Assembly (NCBI GenBank): GCA_021737645.1
Contig: JAIPDO010000041.1
Span: 1-34,247, forward strand
Origin: Desulfarculaceae bacterium
Lineage (GTDB): Bacteria > Desulfobacterota > Desulfarculia > Desulfarculales > Desulfarculaceae
Direction of reading: 5' to 3'
Length of the DNA stretch: 34,247 bases
A program made the translations under genes and the position numbers. Numbering within the stretch: the first letter of the stretch is position 1; each line of letters opens with the position of its first letter. A model generated the notes under the pieces. The model ran no database searches and was not told where the DNA came from. It worked only from the letters and a program-made list of their open reading frames with translations. Below, one piece after another: positions 25,721 to 34,247 of the stretch.

Positions 25721-27619
25721 TTGAATCCCTTATACAAAAACTTGGCCCTCTGGCTGGTCATCAGCCTGATGATGGTCCTGCTGTTCAACTTTTTCAACCG
25801 GCCCGATCCGGGCAGCGAAAAACTGCCCTATTCCGAGTTCCTGACGGCGGTGGAAAAAGGCCAAGTCACCAGCGTTGAAATCCAGGGTAGAGAGGTGCGG
25901 GGCTGGTCCAGCGAAGGCAAGCGCTTCCGCACCTACTCCCCGGACGACCCCAAGCTCATCAGCGACCTGAGGGCCAAGGACGTGAAGATCACGGTGAAGC
26001 CGGAAGACGATTCGCCGTGGTACATGTCCATCCTGGTTTCCTGGTTCCCCATGCTCTTGTTGATCGGCATCTGGATATTCTTCATGCGCCAGATGCAGAT
26101 GGGCGGGGGGGGCAAGGCCATGAGCTTCGGCAAGAGCCGAGCCCGGCTGCAAACCGAGCCGGAGGGGCGGCGCATCACCTTTGACGACGTGGCCGGGGTG
26201 GAAGAAGCCAAGGAAGAGCTCACCGAGATCATCGAGTTTTTGCGTGAGCCCAAAAAGTTCACCCGCCTGGGCGGGCGCATCCCCAAGGGTGTGCTCCTGG
26301 TGGGCGGGCCGGGCACCGGCAAGACCCTGATGGCCAGGGCCATCGCCGGAGAGGCGGGCGTGCCCTTCTTTTCCATCAGCGGCTCTGACTTCGTGGAGAT
26401 GTTCGTGGGCGTGGGCGCTTCCCGGGTGCGCGACCTGTTCACCCAGGGCAAGAAGAACGCCCCCTGCATCATCTTCATCGACGAGATCGACGCGGTGGGC
26501 CGCCACCGGGGCGCGGGCCTGGGCGGCGGGCACGACGAGCGTGAGCAGACCCTGAACCAGCTTTTGGTGGAGATGGACGGCTTCGAGTCCAACGAAGGGG
26601 TCATCCTCATCGCCGCCACCAACCGCCCCGACGTGTTGGACCCGGCCCTGCTGCGGCCCGGCCGTTTCGACCGCCAGGTGGTGGTGCCCACCCCCGACGT
26701 CAAGGGCCGCGAAGCCATACTAAATGTGCACACCCGGCGCACCCCCTTGTCGCCGGACGTGGATCTGTCGGTGCTGGCCCGAGGCACTCCGGGCTTCTCC
26801 GGGGCCGATCTGGAGAACATGGTCAACGAGGCCGCCCTCCTGGCCGCCCGGGACGATAAAAACCGCATCGACATGGTGGATTTTGAGAAGGCCAAGGACA
26901 AGGTGATGATGGGCGCCGAGCGGCGCAGCCTCATCCTCAGCGAGGACGAGAAGCGCACCACCGCCTACCACGAGGCGGGCCACGCCCTGGTGGCCATGCT
27001 CACCCCAGGCACCGACCCGGTGCACAAGGTGACCATCATCCCCCGTGGCCGGGCCCTGGGCCTCACCCAGCAGCTGCCCGTGGACGAGCGCCACACCTAC
27101 AGCCGCGACTACCTCATCAACAACCTGGCGGTGCTTTTGGGCGGCCGCTCGGCCGAAGAGCTGGTGCTGGAAACCTTCACCACCGGCGCAGGCAACGACC
27201 TTGAGCGGGCCACCGAGCTGGCCCGCAAGATGGTCTGCGAGTGGGGCATGAGCGAGGTCTTGGGCCCGCTCACCTTCGGCAAGCGCGAGGAGCAGATATT
27301 CCTGGGCCGCGAGATTAGCCAGCACCGGGACTATTCCGAGGAGACCGCCCAGTCCATCGACCATGAGGTCAAGCGCCTGATCACCGAGGCCCACACCGAG
27401 GCCACCGGGCTGCTGGAAGGCCACATGGAGGTGCTGCACAACCTGGCCGGCGCCCTGCTGGTGGAAGAAACCTTGGACGCCGAGGCGGTGCTGGCCATCC
27501 TGGCCGGCAAGCCCCGGCCCCGGGCCCCCCAGCCCCCGAACCCGCCGGCGCCCGAGGCCGAACAATCCCCAAGTTCCACTCCCCCGCCGGAGGCGGGTGA
27601 TGACCAGGCCGGTGCCTAA
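25721..27619 (+). CDS. ftsH: ATP-dependent membrane zinc protease FtsH
   Basis: 632 residues from TTG 25721, with GGAGAT 8 nt upstream. FtsH is a hexameric inner-membrane AAA+ protease that degrades faulty membrane proteins and short-lived regulators. There are two membrane segments (about 8-24 and 102-122) flanking a periplasmic domain. Walker A GGPGTGKT is at 195-202. The pore segment has [17 protein letters not shown], the Walker [12 protein letters not shown]. The zinc site HEAGH is at 417-421, with the third ligand in the GNDLERAT region. The last 40 residues are Pro-rich and variable. It overlaps folP by about 20 nt. Confidence 0.97.
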   Translation: MNPLYKNLALWLVISLMMVLLFNFFNRPDPGSEKLPYSEFLTAVEKGQVTSVEIQGREVRGWSSEGKRFRTYSPDDPKLISDLRAKDVKITVKPEDDSPWYMSILVSWFPMLLLIGIWIFFMRQMQMGGGGKAMSFGKSRARLQTEPEGRRITFDDVAGVEEAKEELTEIIEFLREPKKFTRLGGRIPKGVLLVGGPGTGKTLMARAIAGEAGVPFFSISGSDFVEMFVGVGASRVRDLFTQGKKNAPCIIFIDEIDAVGRHRGAGLGGGHDEREQTLNQLLVEMDGFESNEGVILIAATNRPDVLDPALLRPGRFDRQVVVPTPDVKGREAILNVHTRRTPLSPDVDLSVLARGTPGFSGADLENMVNEAALLAARDDKNRIDMVDFEKAKDKVMMGAERRSLILSEDEKRTTAYHEAGHALVAMLTPGTDPVHKVTIIPRGRALGLTQQLPVDERHTYSRDYLINNLAVLLGGRSAEELVLETFTTGAGNDLERATELARKMVCEWGMSEVLGPLTFGKREEQIFLGREISQHRDYSEETAQSIDHEVKRLITEAHTEATGLLEGHMEVLHNLAGALLVEETLDAEAVLAILAGKPRPRAPQPPNPPAPEAEQSPSSTPPPEAGDDQAGA

Positions 27620-28478
27620 GCAGACGCGCACGATACCTTTGCCCACCGGCTCCCTGGAGCTGGGGCCGCGCACCTTGATAATGGGGGTGGTCAACGTCAC
27701 CCCGGATTCCTTTAGCGACGGCGGCCGGTTTTACGAAGAAGCTCAGGCCGTGGAGCAGGGCTTGGCCCTGGCCGAGGCCGGGGCCGACATCCTGGACGTA
27801 GGCGGCGAATCCACCCGCCCCGGCTCTGAAGCCACCCCCGCCGCCGAAGAGATGGACCGGGTGCTGCCGGTGATCGAGGCCCTGTCCCGCCACTGCTCGG
27901 CGGTGATCAGCGTCGATACCTACAAGGCCGAGGTGGCCCAGGCCGCCGTGGAGGCCGGAGCCGGCATCATCAACGACGTCACCGCCCTGAGCGGCGACCC
28001 GGACATGGCCCGCGTGGCGGCCCGGACCAAGGCCGGGCTGGTGCTCATGCATATGAAGGGCGAGCCCCGCACCATGCAGGCCAACCCCACCTACCAGGAC
28101 GTGGTGGCCGAGGTGCGAGATTTTCTGGCCCAGCGGGCCGAGCGTGCCCTGGAGGCCGGAGTGGCCCCGGAGGCCGTCGTGGTGGACCCGGGCATCGGCT
28201 TCGGCAAGACCCTGGAACACAACCTCACCCTTATCCGCAACCTTCCCGCCCTGGCCGAGTTGGGCTATCCTGTGCTCTTGGGAGCCAGCCGCAAAACCTT
28301 CATCGGCACCCTGACCGGACGCCAAGTGCCTGGCGAGCGTCTGTGGGGCTCGGTGGGAGTGCATATTTTGGGCGCGGCCCTGGGGGCGGATATCGTGCGG
28401 GTGCACGACGTGGCCCCGCTTAGGGAGGCCCTGGCGGTTTGCGACGCGGTAATGGCCCGGGAAACACGCCATGGTTGA
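27600..28478 (+). CDS. folP: Dihydropteroate synthase
   Basis: 292 residues from ATG 27600 (GGAGG 6 nt upstream; GTG 27597 is too close). It condenses p-aminobenzoate with dihydropterin diphosphate in folate synthesis and is the sulfonamide target. Features of the TIM barrel: [15 protein letters not shown] near residue 30, [11 protein letters not shown] near 63, INDVTAL near 125, [17 protein letters not shown], and [11 protein letters not shown]. All conserved loops are present. It overlaps ftsH on one side and cdaA by 8 nt on the other. The ftsH-folP pair is common in deltaproteobacteria. Confidence 0.96.
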   Translation: MTRPVPKQTRTIPLPTGSLELGPRTLIMGVVNVTPDSFSDGGRFYEEAQAVEQGLALAEAGADILDVGGESTRPGSEATPAAEEMDRVLPVIEALSRHCSAVISVDTYKAEVAQAAVEAGAGIINDVTALSGDPDMARVAARTKAGLVLMHMKGEPRTMQANPTYQDVVAEVRDFLAQRAERALEAGVAPEAVVVDPGIGFGKTLEHNLTLIRNLPALAELGYPVLLGASRKTFIGTLTGRQVPGERLWGSVGVHILGAALGADIVRVHDVAPLREALAVCDAVMARETRHG

Positions 28479-29277
28479 TCTGCTGGCACCATTTTATCAG
28501 CTACGCTGGCTGGACCTGGTGGACATCGGCCTGGTGGCCTTTGTCATCTACAAGATCATTTTGCTGGTCAAAGGCACCAGGGCCATGCAGATGCTGGCCG
28601 GGCTGGGAGTGGTGCTGCTGACCCTGGTGGTGGCCCGCTGGCTGCACCTAGTCACCATCCATTGGATCATCCAGTCTTTCCTGGCCTCCCTGATCCTGGT
28701 GGTCATCATCCTGTTCCAGAGCGACATAAGAAAAGCCCTGGCCCGCATGGGCCGCGGCCCTCTGTTGGCGGGCGGCCACGAGCAAAAGGCCGCCACCCTG
28801 GAGGAGGTGGCCCGCACCGCCGTGGCCCTGGCCTCGCGCATGACCGGGGCCCTGATCGTTTTGGAACGGCGCATCGGCCTGGCCGACTACGTGGACACCG
28901 GCGTGAGCCTGGACGCCAAGGTGAGCCGCGAGCTACTCATGACGATTTTTCAGGTCACCACCCCCCTGCACGACGGGGCGGTTATCATCAGCGAGGACCG
29001 CATCATCGCCGCCCGCTGCGTACTCCCCCTGTCCACCACCTCCGGCGGCAGCAGACAAGTGGGCACGCGGCACCTGGCGGCCATGGGCCTCACCGAGGAG
29101 ACCGACGCGGTGGCCGTGGTGGTCAGCGAGGAGCGCGGCCGGGTCAGTCTGGCGACGGGAGGCAAGCTGACCCAAAACCTGGACGCGGTGGCGCTCAACA
29201 ACCAGTTGGCCGAGCTGTTCCAGGTAGGTACCAAGACGCCGCGGCGCCTCTGGGGAAAAGAGCGCGGCGATGCTTAA
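28471..29277 (+). CDS. cdaA: Membrane diadenylate cyclase (CdaA type)
   Basis: 268 residues. CdaA makes cyclic di-AMP from two ATP. Three membrane segments fill about residues 15-95; the DAC domain follows (about 105-260). The DGA motif is at 168-170 (HDGAVIISEDRIIAA). The second signature, normally RHR within GTRHRAA, reads RHL here: R200, H201, L202 in GTRHLAAMG. In the family, the RHR motif contacts nucleotide phosphates. Downstream VVVSEERGRVSLA is normal. The neighbours cdaR and glmM are the standard CdaA partners: CdaR and GlmM bind and modulate CdaA. It overlaps folP by 8 nt and cdaR by 8 nt. Confidence 0.92.
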   Translation: MVDLLAPFYQLRWLDLVDIGLVAFVIYKIILLVKGTRAMQMLAGLGVVLLTLVVARWLHLVTIHWIIQSFLASLILVVIILFQSDIRKALARMGRGPLLAGGHEQKAATLEEVARTAVALASRMTGALIVLERRIGLADYVDTGVSLDAKVSRELLMTIFQVTTPLHDGAVIISEDRIIAARCVLPLSTTSGGSRQVGTRHLAAMGLTEETDAVAVVVSEERGRVSLATGGKLTQNLDAVALNNQLAELFQVGTKTPRRLWGKERGDA

Positions 29278-29968
29278 GCTGATCACCAGCAACTACAAAC
29301 TCAAGCTCATCTCCCTGGGCATCGCGGTGGCCCTGTGGACTTTCGTGGTGGGCCAGGAAAGCGCCGAGGTCACGGTTCGCATGCCGGTGGTCATAACCGG
29401 CCTGCCCGTGGACATGGTGATGGCCAACGAGGTGGCCAACCAGGTGGAGCTTCGGCTCTACGGCCCCCAGAGCCTGGTGCGACAGGCGGCCAGCCGGCCG
29501 ACGGCCAAACAGCTGAACCTGGCGGGCATGGGCACCGGCGAGCATACCTTCCAGGTGCTGCCCGAGGAGTTGAACCTGCCGCCCGGGGTGGAGGTGCTGC
29601 GCATCAGTCCCGCGCGGCTAAGGGTGGTGCTGGACCACCGCTTCAGCCGCAAGGCGGAGGTGCGCCCGGTCATCAAGGGCAGCCCGAAGCAGGGTTTCGA
29701 GGTGGCCGAGGTTTCCTTTGACCCCTCCAAGGTTACGGTGAGCGGCATCAAGCAGGAGATAACCGACCTGGATTGGATATGGACCGTGCCCCTGGAAGTG
29801 ACCGGCCTGAGCAAAACCGCGACCCTCAAGGCCAACTTGCGGCCGCCGGACGGCCGCGCCATACGCCTTAATCCCACCACGGTGCAGGCGGTGATCACCA
29901 TAAGGCCCCGCCCGGTCAAGGGCAAGGCCCCGGCTGGGACGCCCAAGGCGCCCGCCACCGCTAAATAA
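29270..29968 (+). CDS. cdaR: CdaA regulatory protein (YbbR-domain)
   Basis: 232 residues. One membrane segment (about 10-28) anchors an extracytoplasmic part with YbbR-type beta domains: VTVRMPVVITGLP near residue 34-46, a second start near 125 (KAEVRPVIKGSPKQGFEV), and the closing VPLEVTGLSKTATLKANLRPP. In Firmicutes, CdaR binds CdaA and changes c-di-AMP output. Overlap with cdaA by 8 nt supports the same pairing here. The last 20 residues are Pro/Ala/Lys-rich. It has fewer YbbR repeats than the B. subtilis protein, as is usual in proteobacteria. Function is inferred from family and context. Confidence 0.88.
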   Translation: MLKLITSNYKLKLISLGIAVALWTFVVGQESAEVTVRMPVVITGLPVDMVMANEVANQVELRLYGPQSLVRQAASRPTAKQLNLAGMGTGEHTFQVLPEELNLPPGVEVLRISPARLRVVLDHRFSRKAEVRPVIKGSPKQGFEVAEVSFDPSKVTVSGIKQEITDLDWIWTVPLEVTGLSKTATLKANLRPPDGRAIRLNPTTVQAVITIRPRPVKGKAPAGTPKAPATAK

Positions 29969-29993
29969 GACTTCAGAAATTCGGGAGGAAAGG

Positions 29994-31364
<1,371 letters not shown>

Positions 31365-31367
31365 GGA

Positions 31368-32131
<764 letters not shown>

Positions 32132-32135
<4 letters not shown>

Positions 32136-33046
32136 GCCTGACCCGCCCAGCCCGCCCGCCACGCTGGCCCGCCAACGGCCGTCCCTTGGCCGTGGCCGCC
32201 CCGGCTGGACGGGTGGCCCCCGAGGCCCTGGAGCAGGGCCTGGCCGCCCTGGCGGAGCTGGCTCCCCAATGCCGGGTGGATTGCGCCGAGGCGGTGCTGG
32301 CCTCCCTGGACTATCTGGCCGGGCCGGACGACCAGCGCGCCGCCCACCTAAGCGCCCTGTTGAACGACCCAACCCTGGGGGCGGTGCTGGCCGCCCGGGG
32401 CGGCTTCGGCTGTTTGCGCCTGCTGCCCCTGCTGGACCTGGCCGCCCTGGCTAAGGCCGGGGCATGCCTCATCGGCTTTTCCGACCTCACCGCCCTGCTC
32501 AATCCCCTGGCGGCCCAAGGACTCGTCACGGTGCACGGCCCAGTGGTGACCCAGCTTCCCCGCCTGGATCAAGCCAGCCGGGCCGACCTTGCCTCCCTCT
32601 TGGCGGGTCGCCGCCCCTGGCCCGCCGCCCTGAGCGGCAAGGGCGTGGCTCCGGGTCTGGCCGTTGGGCCTCTTTTGGGCGGCAACCTCACCACCCTGTG
32701 CTCCATGCTGGGCACCCCCTGGTTCCCGGACCTCAGCGGCGCGGTGCTGGCTCTGGAAGAGACCGGCGAGGCCCCCTACCGCCTGGACCGGCTCATCAGC
32801 CAGCTTGAGCTGGGCGGGGCCCTGGCCCGCGTAGCCGGGGTGGCGGTGGGCCGCCTCAGCGACCTGGACAACGACCCGCCCGGTCTGGCCCCGGCCCTGG
32901 CCCGTCGCCTGAGCGGGCTGGGCAAGCCGCTGGTGATGAACCTGCCCTTTGGCCACGGCGCGGCCAACCGCCCCCTGCCCCTGGGGGCCATGGCTGAGTT
33001 GAACGGCAACACCGGGGTGCTCACCGTGGGGATGGACCTTGCCTGA
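32132..33046 (+). CDS. ldcA: LD-carboxypeptidase (S66 family), LdcA-like
   Basis: 304 residues. S66 enzymes remove the terminal D-alanine from tetrapeptides in muropeptide recycling, in the cytosol. Visible features: VAAPAGR near the N-terminus, RGGFGCLRLL near 90, the nucleophile serine S117 in GFSDLT, LLGGNLTTL, the E209/E210 pair in LEETGEAPYRLDR, and H275 in PFGHG. Ser, Glu and His match the known S66 triad order. There is no signal peptide. The RGGYG motif has F for Y, a mild change. Start and stop overlap both neighbours, pointing to a single unit with the downstream hydrolase and mpl. Confidence 0.92.
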
Positions 33047-34070
33047 GGCCAAGCTGAAGCAGGCCCTAACCCAGGGCGTGGCCCAAGGCGCGGCCCCGGC
33101 GGCGGTGCTGCTGCTCTGGGCGGACGGCCAACCGGTCTTTTTGCAAGCGGCGGGCCAGGCCGAACCGGACACCATCTTCGACCTGGCCTCGCTGACCAAG
33201 CCCCTGGCCGCCGCGCCCCTGGCTCTGGAGTTGGAGCGGCTGGAAGTGCTGGCCTGGGACCAAGGGCTTTATGACCTGTGGGGCCAGGCAGTGCCCGAGG
33301 ACAAGGACGAGATCACCGTAGAGCGTCTGCTGGCCCATGCCGCCGGCTTCCCCGCCTACCAGCCATATTTCCAGGCCCTGGAAAAGCAGCCGCCCGACCT
33401 GCGCCGGGCCCTGCTGCGCTCCATGCTCATGAACGAGCCCCTGGCCCATGCGCCGGGCAGCCGGGCCTTGTACAGCGACCTGGGCTACCTCACCCTGGGC
33501 CTCTTGCTGGAGCAGGGCCTTGCCCTGGACCTGGACGAGGCCCTGGCCGCCCTGTACGCCCGCTTGGGTGTGGAAGGCCCACGCTATCTGCCCCTGGACC
33601 GCGCCCCGGCCTGGCCCCTGGAGCGCATAGCACCTTGCGGCCCCCTGCCGGGGCGGCCCCAGATCCACGGTCAGGTGGAAGACGAGAACTGCTTCGCCCT
33701 GGGTGGGGTGGGGGCCCACGCCGGGCTGTTCGGCAGCGCGCGCATGGTGGCGGCGGTAATGGACGCCCTGTGCCGCTCCGGCCAAACTGCTCGCCTGTTT
33801 GAGCGCGACGAAGCCACTCCGGGATCGGGCCGCACCCCTGGCTTCGACACCCCCAGTGGTCCCGACTCTCTGGCCGGGTGCAACGCGCCCTCGGGCACGG
33901 TGGGCCATCTGGGCTTCACCGGCTGCTCCCTGTGGTGGCACCCGGCCTCCAACCGGGGGGTGGTTCTTTTAAGCAACCGGGTGGCCCTGGGCCGGGACAA
34001 CGATCGCCTCAACCCCCTGCGCCGCGAGGTGCATCACCTGGCTTGGCAACTTTTGGGAGAAGCCTCGTGA
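33039..34070 (+). CDS. Serine hydrolase, beta-lactamase/PBP4-like fold
   Basis: 343 residues from TTG 33039, overlapping ldcA by 8 nt; GGGGAT lies just upstream. The three penicillin-recognising motifs are present: S51-x-x-K54 (SLTK), Y145-S-D147, and H290-L-G292. That is the class C/esterase-type arrangement. There is no signal peptide, so it is probably cytosolic, unlike true beta-lactamases. Placement between ldcA and mpl suggests it acts on muropeptides or D-amino-acid peptides in recycling, but the substrate is not established. Other options are an esterase or D-aminopeptidase. It is not evidence of antibiotic resistance. Confidence 0.82.
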   Translation: MPEAKLKQALTQGVAQGAAPAAVLLLWADGQPVFLQAAGQAEPDTIFDLASLTKPLAAAPLALELERLEVLAWDQGLYDLWGQAVPEDKDEITVERLLAHAAGFPAYQPYFQALEKQPPDLRRALLRSMLMNEPLAHAPGSRALYSDLGYLTLGLLLEQGLALDLDEALAALYARLGVEGPRYLPLDRAPAWPLERIAPCGPLPGRPQIHGQVEDENCFALGGVGAHAGLFGSARMVAAVMDALCRSGQTARLFERDEATPGSGRTPGFDTPSGPDSLAGCNAPSGTVGHLGFTGCSLWWHPASNRGVVLLSNRVALGRDNDRLNPLRREVHHLAWQLLGEAS

Positions 34071-34247
34071 AGCTGGACCCGGCCCTGAACACCGCCCCAT
34101 CCCATCCCGAAAGCGTGTACCTCATGGGCATCGGCGGGGTGGCCATGGGAGCCCTGGCCGGTGGCCTGGCCGCCCAGGGCCTGGAGGTGCGCGGCTCGGA
34201 CCGGCCCCTGTACCCGCCCATGAGCACTTTCCTGGCCGATCGCGACA
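34067..34247 (+). CDS. mpl: UDP-N-acetylmuramate:tripeptide ligase Mpl (3' end outside window)
   Basis: Only the first 60 codons are in the window; it starts at GTG 34067, overlapping the previous stop (GTGA), with GGGAGA upstream. The N-terminal Mur-ligase Rossmann domain is visible: VYLMGIGGVAMGALAGGL near residue 18-35, then VRGSDRPLYPPMS. The SD...YPPMS piece is typical of Mpl, which reattaches L-Ala-gamma-D-Glu-meso-DAP to UDP-MurNAc in peptidoglycan recycling. MurC is the main alternative. With ldcA two genes upstream, Mpl is favoured. Confidence 0.8.
   Translation, partial: MKLDPALNTAPSHPESVYLMGIGGVAMGALAGGLAAQGLEVRGSDRPLYPPMSTFLADRD

Noticed and set aside
33039..34070. Beta-lactamase resistance gene
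   Set aside because: The fold motifs are there, but there is no signal peptide and it is embedded in a recycling gene set; motif presence alone does not show antibiotic hydrolysis.

Overview
The window is about 34 kb of high-GC bacterial chromosome, almost fully coding and mostly housekeeping. Several gene orders fit a deltaproteobacterium (Desulfobacterota), perhaps near Desulfarculales: rpsB-tsf-pyrH-frr-uppS-cdsA-dxr-rseP, psd-pssA-leuA-leuC-leuD-asd and ftsH-folP-cdaA-cdaR-glmM. The lineage is inferred from gene order, GC content and protein style, not from a marker search. I see no tRNA, rRNA, CRISPR array, insertion sequence, phage or plasmid module.

Layout, left to right. (1) 1-5010: the 3' part of a TldE/PmbA gene, a membrane-anchored M23 peptidase, and secA, with terminator-like hairpins after the peptidase and after secA. 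(2) 5185-6435: argJ, alone, with a GC-rich leader. (3) 6476-14090: a long translation, lipid and envelope run (rpsB, tsf, pyrH, frr, uppS, cdsA, dxr, rseP, tsaB), with start/stop overlaps from uppS to rseP. (4) 14232-16706: an extended -10 promoter, then a secreted SIMPL protein, a DUF465 protein, psd and pssA (phosphatidylethanolamine synthesis). (5) 16803-21841: leuA, leuC, leuD, asd and rsmD, then coaD (21860-22363). leuB is absent, and LeuC carries substitutions at usually invariant active-site positions. (6) 22367-24235, minus strand: a compact operon of MOSC protein, unknown cysteine-rich protein, NUDIX hydrolase and AMMECR1 protein. (7) 24234-25646: tilS, divergent from that operon with interleaved start codons and a palindrome between the start regions. 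(8) 25627-34247: a strong sigma70-type promoter, then ftsH, folP, cdaA, cdaR, glmM, coaX, an LD-carboxypeptidase, a beta-lactamase-fold serine hydrolase and the start of mpl, almost all overlapping.

How the genes work together. The right end joins membrane quality control (FtsH), folate synthesis, c-di-AMP synthesis and its regulator, the first committed amino-sugar step for peptidoglycan (GlmM), and a probable muropeptide-recycling set (LdcA, serine hydrolase, Mpl). The centre supplies undecaprenyl phosphate, CDP-diacylglycerol, isoprenoid precursors and phosphatidylethanolamine, with RseP for membrane proteolysis. No wholly new multi-gene system is evident. The best leads are the MOSC/Cys-rich/NUDIX/AMMECR1 operon with its shared control region, the altered LeuC active site, the RHL variant in CdaA, and the LdcA-hydrolase-Mpl trio. 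All positions and residue numbers were read by eye; no database search was run.
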